A stretch of 64,000 bases of DNA, from contig NZ_CP074380.1 in assembly GCF_022695595.1 (NCBI RefSeq), positions 4,624,501 through 4,688,500 on the forward strand. Reading direction: 5' to 3'. Made by a program: the position numbers and the translations under genes. A model generated the notes under the pieces. That model saw nothing but the letters and a program-made list of their open reading frames with translations. It was not told the DNA's origin and did not search any database. This DNA is from Streptomyces sp. MST-110588 (GTDB taxonomy: Bacteria > Actinomycetota > Actinomycetes > Streptomycetales > Streptomycetaceae). Shown piece by piece: positions 47,409 through 57,225 of the stretch (positions within the stretch are counted from its first letter, which is position 1; the number at the start of each line of letters is the position of its first letter).

Positions 47409-47984
47409 TCAGCCGACGCCCACCGCGAGGAAGTTCTCCAACAGCCGGAACCCGTCCTCGGTGGTGATGCTCTCCGGATGGAACTGCACGCTCTCCACCG
47501 GCAGCGTCCGGTGCCGCAGCGCCATCACATAGCCGTCGTCCTCGGCCGTGGCGGTCTCCTCCAGCTCCGGCGGCAGCGGACGCGAGACGATCAGCGAGTG
47601 GTAGCGGGTGGCGACCGTGCTGCGCCCCATGCCCCGGAAGATCCCGGACCCGTCGTGCCGCACCGTGCTCGTCCGCCCGTGCATCAGATGGTCGGCCACC
47701 TCCACCGCGCCCCCGAAGGCCAGCGCGATGGCCTGGTGGCCCAGGCACACCCCCAGCAGCGGCACCTCGCCGGCGAAACGGTGCACCAGCTCCACATGGC
47801 CCGAGTCGGCGGGGTGGCCGGGGCCCGGCCCGAGCACCACCGCGTCCGGACGGCGCTCCGCCAGCTCCTCCGGTGTACGCGTCTTGGAGCGCACCACCTC
47901 CGTGGTCACCCCGAGCGTGCGCAGGTACTGGTCGATGATGTGGACGAAACTGTCGTACGCGTCCACCAGCAGCACCTTGGTCAC
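47409..47984 (-). CDS. trpG: Anthranilate synthase, glutamine amidotransferase subunit
   Basis: A 191-residue class I glutaminase that feeds ammonia to TrpE. Catalytic triad motifs are present: GVCLGHQA (Cys) and SVQFHPES (His, Glu), with GPGPGHP forming the oxyanion loop. Its GTG start overlaps the trpE stop by 4 bp (GTGA), so subunits are made together. It is a stand-alone subunit and not fused to TrpE. It converges on the MocR gene. Confidence 0.94.
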   Translation of the reverse strand: MTKVLLVDAYDSFVHIIDQYLRTLGVTTEVVRSKTRTPEELAERRPDAVVLGPGPGHPADSGHVELVHRFAGEVPLLGVCLGHQAIALAFGGAVEVADHLMHGRTSTVRHDGSGIFRGMGRSTVATRYHSLIVSRPLPPELEETATAEDDGYVMALRHRTLPVESVQFHPESITTEDGFRLLENFLAVGVG

Positions 47985-49627
47985 GACAGCTCCTCACCGG
48001 TCAGCGCCCAGTAGGCGGCGCCCATCTTCGCCAGCGTCTCGTTCCACTCGCCCTCCGGGGAGGACTCGGCGACCACACCCGCCGAGCTCTGCGTGGAGTA
48101 GGTCCGGCCGTCGTGCACGATCGTGCGGATGCACAGGGCCAGCTCGCTCCAGCCCCGTACGTCGATCAGGCCGACCGCGCCCGCGTACAGGCCGCGCGGC
48201 TCCTCCTCGATGCCGTCGATGATCTCCATGGCGCGCAGCTTGGGGGCGCCGGTCATCGTGCCGGCGGGGAAGGTGGCGCACAGCGAGCGCCACACGTCGG
48301 CGTCGTCCTCCAGCTTCCCGGCGACGGTGGAGACGATGTGGAAGACGTGGGAGTACGCCTCCACCGTCATCAGGTCGTCCACCGCCAGGGTGCCCGGCCG
48401 GCAGACCCGGCCGATGTCGTTGCGGCACAGGTCGACGAGCATCACGTGCTCGGCCTGTTCCTTGGTGCTGGCCAGCATCTCCTTGATGCGCCGCTGGTTC
48501 TCCTCCGCCGACTCCGCCCGCCGCGTCGTCCCGGCGATCGGCCGCATCAGGATCTCGTCGCCCTCGGTGCGGAAGAACAGCTCGGGGCTGGCCCCGATGA
48601 CCGTCTGGTCCGCGCGCGGCATCAGGTACATGTACGGGGAGGGGTTGCGCGAGCGCAGCCGCCGGTAGACCTCGACGGGCGTCAGCTCGGTCTCGACGTC
48701 GATGCGGTGGCCGATCTGGATCTGGTAGATGTCCCCGATCCGGATGTGCTCCAGGCAGCGGCGGGCCCAGTCCAGGAACGTCTCGCGCGCCACGCTGTCC
48801 CGTACGGAACGGGGCGCGGGCGCCTGCGGGGCTTCCTCCCCGCGCGGGGCGCGGGCGGCGGCCTCGGCGTGTGCCGCGAGGTCCAGCGGCGGCGCGGGCG
48901 GGAAGACCTCGGCGCGGGCCGCCCGGTGGCGGGTCTCGCCGGTCAGCCGGTCGTACCAGACGGTGTCACGGACCAGGGTGAAGGTCATGTCCGGGCCGCC
49001 GCGCGAGGACTCGCGGGCGGGCAGCTCGTCCATGTGCCAGGCGGCCTCGTACGCGAGCGTGGTCAGGAACCCGAAGGCGTAGGTGTCCCGCGGCACGTCC
49101 GTCTCGACGGCGAACAGCTCCTGGGCCCGGCGCAGCAGTTCCCACAACTGCTCGGGACGGTCGAAGCGGCGTGCCACCGCGGCGTCCGCGTCCGCTCCGT
49201 GCGCCGCGTCCGCAGCGTTCGACGTGTCTGCCGCGTCCGCCGCGTCCGCCGCGTGCTCTCCGGCTCCGGTGGTGGCCCCGGTGGCGCCCGGGTCCGCGGT
49301 CATCCCGGCGGCGTCGGCGACGGCCAGTACGGCACCGCGCAACGCGGCCGGGCCGGCGATCTCGACGTGCCGGGCGTACACCCGGATCTCGGCCAGCCGC
49401 CCGAAGCCGACCACCGCCGAACGGCGGTCCTTCTCCGGGCCGGCCAGGCTTTCGAAGAGGAAGACCTCCTCCGCTCCGAGCGGGCCGGCCAGGGCCTCGT
49501 ACAAATGGAGGGGATCGTGCGACGGCAGCTCCGAGGAGGTGACGCGCACGGCGAACGGCGTGCCCGGTGTCTGACCGGCACCTGACGCGGCGCCGGTCCC
49601 GGCATCGACTCGTGTCGTGAATGCCAT
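47981..49627 (-). CDS. trpE: Anthranilate synthase, chorismate-binding subunit
   Basis: A 548-residue chorismate enzyme. C-terminal motifs include IQIGHRIDVE, GASPELFFR, MRPIAGTTRR (PIAGT is typical of TrpE rather than PabB), ATFPAGTMTGAPK and a C-terminal STQSSAGVV. It makes anthranilate from chorismate with TrpG. The N-terminal feedback motif reads LFESLAGP (residues 57-64), keeping the Ser that contacts Trp in studied enzymes, so feedback control may remain. An Ala/Asp-rich insert at about 111-151 (bases about 49175-49297) is unusual. AGAAGGA precedes the ATG. The gene is divergent from the DAHP synthase gene. Confidence 0.94.
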   Translation of the reverse strand: MAFTTRVDAGTGAASGAGQTPGTPFAVRVTSSELPSHDPLHLYEALAGPLGAEEVFLFESLAGPEKDRRSAVVGFGRLAEIRVYARHVEIAGPAALRGAVLAVADAAGMTADPGATGATTGAGEHAADAADAADTSNAADAAHGADADAAVARRFDRPEQLWELLRRAQELFAVETDVPRDTYAFGFLTTLAYEAAWHMDELPARESSRGGPDMTFTLVRDTVWYDRLTGETRHRAARAEVFPPAPPLDLAAHAEAAARAPRGEEAPQAPAPRSVRDSVARETFLDWARRCLEHIRIGDIYQIQIGHRIDVETELTPVEVYRRLRSRNPSPYMYLMPRADQTVIGASPELFFRTEGDEILMRPIAGTTRRAESAEENQRRIKEMLASTKEQAEHVMLVDLCRNDIGRVCRPGTLAVDDLMTVEAYSHVFHIVSTVAGKLEDDADVWRSLCATFPAGTMTGAPKLRAMEIIDGIEEEPRGLYAGAVGLIDVRGWSELALCIRTIVHDGRTYSTQSSAGVVAESSPEGEWNETLAKMGAAYWALTGEELS

Positions 49628-49672
49628 CTGGATTCCTTCTCTGTTCCGCCCCCGCGCGCATTCCGGCCGTGA

Positions 49673-51334
<1,662 letters not shown>

Positions 51335-51615
51335 CCGGAGTCCGCGGTGCCGCGGCACGCCGTCCCGCCAAATCGGCGCGGATTCGCTCCCGTCCGGCCA
51401 CGCAGCGATCATTCTCGGCCAAGTCGGTACGGCCGGGGCGCGCCCCGTACTCGGGCGTACGGGGCCACGCGACCGCGCCGAACCGGGCGTGCACCAGGGG
51501 TGGAGGCACCGTGCACGCACCGTCGCACGGGGCGGGTCCGCAGGGAAGCGTCCCGAGCGGGCCGTGCGCGCCCGCGAAATCGGCGGATTCCTTGCGGTGA
51601 TATTTATCAAAAGGA

Positions 51616-51657
51616 CGATCGACCTGTTTTATAAGCGGGTCGATCGACCTGTTTTAT
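51616..51657. repeat. 17-bp direct repeats with embedded inverted repeat in an AT-rich island
   Basis: CGATCGACCTGTTTTAT occurs at 51616-51632 and 51641-51657, offset by 25 bp. GATCGACC (51618-51625) is also the reverse complement of GGTCGATC (51638-51645). The island is much more AT-rich than its surroundings. The gap 51335-52238 (904 bp) holds no gene I can support; a TTGACA hexamer at 51784-51789 has no convincing -10. The repeats look like an operator, possibly for the downstream ArsR-like regulator. Confidence 0.6.
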
Positions 51658-52238
51658 CGCAATGCACGGACCCGGCTCCGTAACGCGTCCGTGCGAGTTC
51701 GCGCGCTTGTGGAACATCTTGTGCATGCGGTAAAGCGCGCCATCCGCCGGCGCGTCCGGCGTTTGGCCTGATAATTCACGGAGTTGACATCCGGGCGGCA
51801 CACTCCCTTTGTGGAAGTGGGGTCGGCCGGCCGGACGCTACTCGGCAGTCACGATGTCATTTCGGCCAGATCGCCGGTCGGCGCCCGGTACGGGAGCGGG
51901 TGACGGCGCGGCCGAGCAGGATGGCCGATGCACGGATATTTTGGACGGGCCTGCAACTTCGCGCCCTGTACCTGGGATGATGTCTGCCGGCCTTCAGCTT
52001 GCCCGTCGGCGGCGGGTGCAGTTAGCTGAACCCTCATAGGCATGGCTGCTCCCCTGTCGCATGCTCCGGGGGCGAAGCACGATGAAGACCACGGGGGCGA
52101 GGGCGCACTAATGTTCCCGATTGCCTCCCGGAAACTCGTGGTACCGTCGAATGGTCTTACGAGTTGGACGGTGGGGCGGCTTGTCGCCGGTGAATCCCAA
52201 GACCGGGTCGATGATGCGCACGGATCCTGCGGGGGAGT

Positions 52239-53129
52239 ATGCGTCGCATATATTTTACGTCAGAAAGTTTGTCAAGAACTCGAGTTCTGCCCGAGGTAAG
52301 CCAATTACGTGAGGCTCTCTTCGCGCTGGAAATGCTCAGCGTGGGAGGCGGCGGCCCGGTGTTCAAGCCGTGGCGGAAAAAGATAGGCAGCGTCAGCAAC
52401 GTCCGGGCGCTGGTCAAACTCGCCCAGGCCGTACGGCCGTTCCCCGACATGGATCAGGTCGTGCGCCGGCTGGAGGGCGCCGAACCGGGCGCACCCGCCT
52501 CGCGGATCAAGCCACAAGTCGTCCAGGACCTCGAAGAGTTCCACCGGATCGCGGTCGCGCCGTACTGGAAGGCCATCGCCAGACGGCTGAACGCCGACCG
52601 GACCGCGCGCGGCCAGATCATGCTGGGGGACGGAGTGGGCAAACTCCTGGCCACTTTGCATCCGGCCATCCGCTGGACACCGCCGACCCTCGAAGTCCCG
52701 GGAAATGGCGAGGACCTGAAACTGGAGTCGGCCGGCCTCGCGCTGGTGCCCTCCCTTTTCCTCAACGGTCGCCCGCCCGTGCTGGTCGGCCCGGAAACCG
52801 ACGGCGGAGCGGTGACGCTGATCTATCCCACACCGGTGAGCCCGGAATGGGCCGACTCGCTGTGGGAAACCAAGGAGTCCACCGACAACGCGCTCAACGC
52901 GCTCGTGGGCCGGACCAGGGCGTCCGTACTGGAGACGCTGACCAGCAGTTGCACGACCACCGAGGTCGGCGAGCGGGTGGGCATCTCCTCGGCGGCGGCC
53001 AGCCAGCACACCTCCGTGCTGCGCGCGGCCGGACTGATCACCACCCTGCGCACCTTCAACAAGGTCCAGCACACCATCACCCCCCTCGGCGGCGCCCTGT
53101 TGCACGGAGACTCCTCCGGGCGCTTCTGA
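52239..53129 (+). CDS. ArsR-like regulator with a TTA codon
   Basis: A 296-residue protein. The start (MRRIYFTSESLSRTRV) and length match a group of actinobacterial ArsR-like regulators with a long N-terminal domain of unknown role. The C-terminal winged helix (about 224-285) reads RASVLETLTSSCTTTEVGERVGISS AAASQHTSVLRAAGLI. No metal-binding Cys cluster is obvious. GGGGGAG precedes the ATG. Codon 23 is TTA (52305-52307), so translation should depend on the bldA leucyl-tRNA, and the first 80 bases are unusually AT-rich. It is the nearest regulator downstream of the biosynthetic genes and a candidate cluster-linked switch; the targets are unknown. Confidence 0.85.
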   Translation: MRRIYFTSESLSRTRVLPEVSQLREALFALEMLSVGGGGPVFKPWRKKIGSVSNVRALVKLAQAVRPFPDMDQVVRRLEGAEPGAPASRIKPQVVQDLEEFHRIAVAPYWKAIARRLNADRTARGQIMLGDGVGKLLATLHPAIRWTPPTLEVPGNGEDLKLESAGLALVPSLFLNGRPPVLVGPETDGGAVTLIYPTPVSPEWADSLWETKESTDNALNALVGRTRASVLETLTSSCTTTEVGERVGISSAAASQHTSVLRAAGLITTLRTFNKVQHTITPLGGALLHGDSSGRF

Positions 53130-53468
53130 CGGCCCCCACCGCCACGCGCGCCATGCCTCCGCACGTCCCCGCGCCCCGGCGCGACCACGCATTCCGGCAT
53201 GAAGCTGCCGTGCGTGTTCGTGTCGGGGCCTTTCCGCGTTCAGAAAGCCGGGAATACCTCCCGGTCGCTCCGCCGTATCAGCATGATTTGCCGTACGAGT
53301 GCGTTTTGCCGTACGAGCGCGTACGGACGTCCGATGACCTGCCGCACAACCCCACCCCGTCGCCGGTCGAATCGGTGCCGGAATGCCGAAGCCCCGGAAT
53401 GCCGAACAGCGAAACAACTTTGATTAACTTTAGATGGTCATCCGGTGACGGCGACAACGGGTTAAAGC

Positions 53469-53484
53469 TGTGAGCTGTCTCACA
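53469..53484. promoter_or_regulatory. CRP-like palindrome
   Basis: TGTGAGCTGTCTCACA fits TGTGA-N6-TCACA. It lies in the 620-bp gap 53130-53749, followed by GGAGG but no convincing gene. It may be a Crp-family site; its target is unclear since the only adjacent gene ends towards it. Confidence 0.35.
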
Positions 53485-53691
53485 TCTGGAGGTACTGAAA
53501 AGCCTTGCGAATCCACCGCCTATTGCGCGGGGCGGTTCCGGCGCAGGTGAGCAGCTATTCATTGATGCCGAGGCGGGCGGTGGGCCCGTCATCTTTCGTC
53601 CGGGATTAACATAATCCGGTTGCGGTTCTGCCGCGTACCGAATGGGCAGGTGACGCCGGCCGGGGAAACGGTCCGGAAACCCCACGGAAAA

Positions 53692-53731
53692 GCGTGGGCG
53701 CCACCGGGCCGTAAGCCGGTGGCGCCCACGC
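53692..53731 (-). terminator. Intrinsic terminator of the small membrane-protein operon
   Basis: A perfect 16-bp stem (53692-53707 with 53716-53731) and 8-base loop. Read on the minus strand it is followed by TTTTCC. It lies 19 bp beyond the stop of the minus-strand gene ending at 53750. Confidence 0.85.
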
Positions 53732-53749
53732 GGGGATTTCATCGTCCGC

Positions 53750-54067
53750 TCAGCCGCCGATGCTCCAGCTCGGCGTGGCGTCCACTCCGGCGAGCACGGC
53801 CAGCAGAATGAGGTCCACCGCGCCGAGGGCCATGCCCAGGACGGCACGGCCGCGGCGGCCGGTGCCGCGGGCCAGCGCCAGCCCGCCGAGCACGAGCGCG
53901 CACGGGCCGAGAACGACGTTGAAGATCACGGTCCCGACGAGGCCGAGGACGAAGGACGTCACGGCCATTCTGTCGGCGTGGATCCGGCCGGCGTTCCGCG
54001 CGTCGTTCCGTGCGTCGTTCCGTGCGTCACGGGACGAGGGGCGGGTGCGGGAGGTGAGCGTGGTCAT
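53750..54067 (-). CDS. Small membrane protein (DUF4190-like)
   Basis: A 105-residue protein with an Asn/Arg/Asp-rich N-terminus containing a DARN tetrapeptide repeated three times (12-bp DNA repeats at about 53997-54032). Two hydrophobic segments follow (about 36-68 and 78-96), resembling DUF4190-type proteins (FVLGLVGTVIFNVVLGPCALVLG). The ATG overlaps the stop of the upstream 54-codon gene (ATGA). Function unknown. Confidence 0.7.
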   Translation of the reverse strand: MTTLTSRTRPSSRDARNDARNDARNAGRIHADRMAVTSFVLGLVGTVIFNVVLGPCALVLGGLALARGTGRRGRAVLGMALGAVDLILLAVLAGVDATPSWSIGG

Positions 54068-54228
54068 CGCGACGCCCCCTCACCGGTGTGACGGCGTTCG
54101 CGGACGAAGAAGACGACCAGCCACAGGACCACGGCCGCCGCCGCGAGAAGCGTGACGGGGACGGGGAGGTGTGCCGCGGTGCCCAGAAGAACCCCGAACA
54201 GGAGGAGGGCTGCGACGAGGAAAAGCAT
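54064..54228 (-). CDS. 54-residue membrane protein
   Basis: A short gene whose product begins MLFLVAALLLFGVLLGTAAH and continues with a second hydrophobic stretch and a basic tail (FFVRERRHTGEG). A good AAAGG site lies 6 bases before the ATG, and its TGA overlaps the next start by 4 bp, which argues that it is real and co-translated. Two membrane helices are predicted. Function unknown. Confidence 0.7.
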   Translation of the reverse strand: MLFLVAALLLFGVLLGTAAHLPVPVTLLAAAAVVLWLVVFFVRERRHTGEGASR

Positions 54229-54351
54229 GATCCGCCTTTCTCACTCGTTGGACAGTGGACTGTCGTTCACTCCCGTGCGGGTACCCGGTGGCCGTGGGAC
54301 CTATGTGGCATACCTGGCCGTCGCCCGCCGGTGCCCTCGGCCCGCCGGTCG

Positions 54352-55809
54352 TCAGCCCGCCGGCGCCGACGGCTGTACGGCCGACGGCAAGGCCGCCGAC
54401 GGTGACGGCACCGCCGCCGTGGCGGCCTCCGGTGTGCCGGGCGGCGCGGTCGGCGGCGTCGGGGCCGTCGGTACGGGCTGCGGCGACGCGGTGGCCGTAC
54501 CCGGCGCGGTGGCGGTGCCCGGCGCGGTGGGCGTGGCCGACGGCGACGGGGAGGCGTCGCCGGGCGCGGTGACCCGTACGCGGTAGTTGCCGGCGGCGTC
54601 CTTCTCCAGCACGGTGACCGTCGTCCCGTTGCGCGAGTCGGTGAAGGACTGGCCCGGCCGCATGGTGGCGTCGCTCAGCTCCGCGTCGACGTTCCGGTCC
54701 CCGGTGTGGCAGCCGCCGCTGCGGGGGGTGGCGTCCAGGACGCGGACGGGCCCCTGTCCGGACGGCAGGGTGGTGAACACCTGGGAGGCCAGCACCCCGG
54801 GGCGGCAGACCGCCGGGTCCAGCGGGCCGCGCTCCCGGGCCTCCAGTACGAAGGCGTTGTGCGGGGAGAGGGGAATCACCACGATCTTGGTGCCGCCCGG
54901 GGTGTGGAGGGGCGTGAGGGTGTGCTCGGAGACGGCCTTGGCCTTGTTCACACAGTCGACCTGGCCGGCGTCGAGCCAGCCGAGCTTCCACTTGTGCCAG
55001 CCCATGAGGTCGTTGGTGGGCCCCCAGTCCTCGGCCATCAGGTCCCAGTGCCCGACCGGCGCCGGCGCGCGCCGCCCGTCGGTGTAGTACAGGTCGGGCA
55101 GCCCGAAGATGTGGCCGTTCTCGTGGTTGACCACCCGGAAGGCGCTGTCGCCGGTCTGCCGGCTCCAGATGAAGGAGACGTTGCGGAAGGGCACGCCGTC
55201 GGCGGTGGGCACCAGCTTGCCGCCGGAGAAGGTGGAGGACAGCACGGACTCCGTCGCGGGTGGTCCCGCGTTGGGTGTGACCAGGACGTTGACCAGGTCG
55301 TACGAGCGGAAGTCGACCTCGCCGTCCACCGCGCGCACCAGGTCCCGCGAGAGCGCGTGGTACCCGGCGTCGGAGGCGGGGTCGTAGGTGGAGCCGCGCT
55401 TGATCCCGTACGACGCGAAGGTGTGGGGCATGCGGATCCACTTGAGCAGCGGCGTCGAGCGGTAGTCCAGGCTGCCGTAGGAACTGGTCCGGAAGAAGTC
55501 CGCCACGGCCGGGAAGAACTCCCCGTAGCGCGCCTGCGGGGTGATGGCGGCGGCGGCGTCGGGGAAGTCGACGAGCAGGGTGAGGGCCTTGACCGTACCG
55601 CTGGACCTGGCGAAGCCGGCCGGGGTCACCGTGGACTCGTTGGCGCCCGCGGGCGCTCCCCCGAGCGCGCAGGGACCGCTCGGGGCCCCCGCGGCGGCCG
55701 GTGGCGCGGTGACCGCCGCCCGGGCGCGCGGCGTGGCCAGGGAGACGGTGGCCGCCAGGGCGGCCGTGACGGCTGCGGTGGTCGCCAGGGTGGCGGTTGC
55801 CTTCTTCAT
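54352..55809 (-). CDS. Secreted M6-family metalloprotease
   Basis: A 485-residue exported protein. It has a signal peptide (MKKATATLATTAAV.. to about residue 32, cleaved after an Ala-rich ARA), an M6 (immune inhibitor A-like) peptidase domain at about 70-330 with zinc motif H229-E-N-G-H233 followed by IFGLPDLYY, a downstream beta-domain (about 335-415) and a Pro/Ala/Thr/Ser-rich C-terminal tail (about 420-485) that may interact with the cell wall. The Met turn could be HWDLMAEDW. It is probably an extracellular developmental or nutritional protease unrelated to the peptide cluster. It is divergent from TetR across a 534-bp gap. Confidence 0.9.
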   Translation of the reverse strand: MKKATATLATTAAVTAALAATVSLATPRARAAVTAPPAAAGAPSGPCALGGAPAGANESTVTPAGFARSSGTVKALTLLVDFPDAAAAITPQARYGEFFPAVADFFRTSSYGSLDYRSTPLLKWIRMPHTFASYGIKRGSTYDPASDAGYHALSRDLVRAVDGEVDFRSYDLVNVLVTPNAGPPATESVLSSTFSGGKLVPTADGVPFRNVSFIWSRQTGDSAFRVVNHENGHIFGLPDLYYTDGRRAPAPVGHWDLMAEDWGPTNDLMGWHKWKLGWLDAGQVDCVNKAKAVSEHTLTPLHTPGGTKIVVIPLSPHNAFVLEARERGPLDPAVCRPGVLASQVFTTLPSGQGPVRVLDATPRSGGCHTGDRNVDAELSDATMRPGQSFTDSRNGTTVTVLEKDAAGNYRVRVTAPGDASPSPSATPTAPGTATAPGTATASPQPVPTAPTPPTAPPGTPEAATAAVPSPSAALPSAVQPSAPAG

Positions 55810-56231
55810 GGGAATCAGCCTGATCCGACGGCCGGTCAGGTGCGCGCTCAGTTACGGCATATGGATTCTTCGGGCGGCACCGCGCGCGTTGGGCGTGAAT
55901 CTGATGGCCCCTCACATAACCTGGGGAGTGCGGTCCGGCGGTACGTGACGTCCGCGTACGGTCAACTGGTGCGGCGTGCGCGCGGGTTGGCGTCGGGCCG
56001 CCGCGCCGTGCGCGTGACGGCCTCGTGGCGGGCCGCAGTCACCGTCACGGCCGCCGCGCCCCCGCTGTCCGCGCCCCTGTCCCCGCTGCCCGCGCCGCGC
56101 CCCTCCCGTGCGCGGTTGCGCCCCCGCGCGTCCCTCCCGTACGACGAGCCGCACCCCCGCCCGCGTCTTTGCCCGCATCCTCCCCGTCCGCAAGACGAGT
56201 GGCGCAGGTCACATCGCCACGCGAAATAACC

Positions 56232-56286
56232 GGGGACCTTCTCCCCGTTTCACCAGGCGTCCGCACGAAGTGGGGAATCACTCCCC
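56232..56286. promoter_or_regulatory. Two palindromic operators upstream of tetR
   Basis: GGGGA-N5-TCCCC occurs at 56232-56246 and again at 56272-56286, centres exactly 40 bp apart. Each is followed by CG(T/C)TTCAC. They lie 58-112 bp before the TetR start in the gap 55810-56343, which has no other gene. They are likely binding sites for the TetR protein itself. Confidence 0.6.
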
Positions 56287-56343
56287 GCTTCACGACGCGC
56301 CCCGACGACCCGGGCGTACGGACGCCGTCGGAACCAGGACCTG

Positions 56344-57006
56344 ATGCGAGAGGAGCGTGTCGAGGTGGCCACCACCACATCGAAGATGCCGCAGCCCCGG
56401 CTGCGGGCCGACGCCCTGCGCAACAGGGAACGGATCATCGCGGCGGCCCGCGAGATGATGGCCGAGCTGGGGGCGGACGTCCCGCTCGATGAAATCGCTC
56501 GACGCGCGGGCGTCGGCAATGCGACGCTCTACCGTCACTTCGTGGACCGCTTCGAGCTGATCCACCACGTCACGCTGTCCGTCATGTCCCGTACCGCGGC
56601 CACGGCGGAGTCCGTTCTCGTCGAGGAGTCCGATGCCTTCCAGGCGCTACGGCGCTTCGCCCACGCGGCAGTGGGGGAGCGGATCGGTGCGCTGTGTCCG
56701 CTGCTCTCGGACAGCTTCGAGGCCGGCCATCCCGAACTGCTCGCCGCCCGCGAACGTCTGGAGGCGGCCGTCGGGGCGCTGATGGCCGCGGCACGGGAGA
56801 GCGGCCGGCTGCGCCCCGACGTCGCCGTCGGTGATCTGATGGTCGCGATCACCCAGCTCACCCGGCCGCTGCCGGGCCACGGCTGTATCGACTTCGACAA
56901 GTTCGTCCACCGGCACCTGGAGCTGTTCCTGGACGGTCTGGCGGCGCCGGCCCGTTCGCAACTCCCGGGAGCGGCGGCCACGTTGGCGGACTTCAGACGT
57001 CACTGA
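56344..57006 (+). CDS. TetR-family repressor
   Basis: A 220-residue regulator. Its N-terminal helix-turn-helix is at about 25-65 (NRERIIAAAREMMAE, then PLDEIARRAGVGNATLYRHF), followed by an all-helical ligand domain with a SBP/HTH13-like C-terminal part. It sits 219 bp upstream of an MFS efflux gene in the same direction and probably represses both. Paired palindromes before the gene support autoregulation. The inducer is unknown. The start at 56344 is an ATG; a later in-frame Met (residue 15) is an alternative. Confidence 0.9.
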   Translation: MREERVEVATTTSKMPQPRLRADALRNRERIIAAAREMMAELGADVPLDEIARRAGVGNATLYRHFVDRFELIHHVTLSVMSRTAATAESVLVEESDAFQALRRFAHAAVGERIGALCPLLSDSFEAGHPELLAARERLEAAVGALMAAARESGRLRPDVAVGDLMVAITQLTRPLPGHGCIDFDKFVHRHLELFLDGLAAPARSQLPGAAATLADFRRH

Positions 57007-57225
57007 CCTGCCGCTGACACCACCGACGTACCACTGACGGCCCCGGCCGGGGCATCTGCCACCGTCGTCCGACGCCACCGGCCCGTACTTCTGCTCACCC
57101 GTACCACCGGCCCCACCCGTCTCACCCAGCCCATAGCCCTCAGCTCACGCCGTAGCCCTCAGCTCAGCTCTATCCCTTGCTCGCCCCTCGGCTTTCGCCC
57201 TTCGCACCAGTAGGTGGACCCACCC

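Noticed and set aside
51784..51789. TTGACA as a -35 box
   Set aside because: No acceptable -10 at 16-19 bp and no gene start nearby.
52042..52299. 85-codon frame before the ArsR-like gene
   Set aside because: It overlaps the regulator start, has atypical composition and no recognisable domain or binding site.
53447..53486. A third copy of the 58-base promoter-like element (ACAACGGGTTAAAG)
   Set aside because: Only AAC and TTAAA match, with different spacing, and CCCTGCTGAA is absent.
53503..53607. 34-codon frame starting TTG after GGAGG
   Set aside because: A weak start codon, no recognised leader-peptide pattern and an unsuitable codon mix; listed only as possible context for the CRP-like site.
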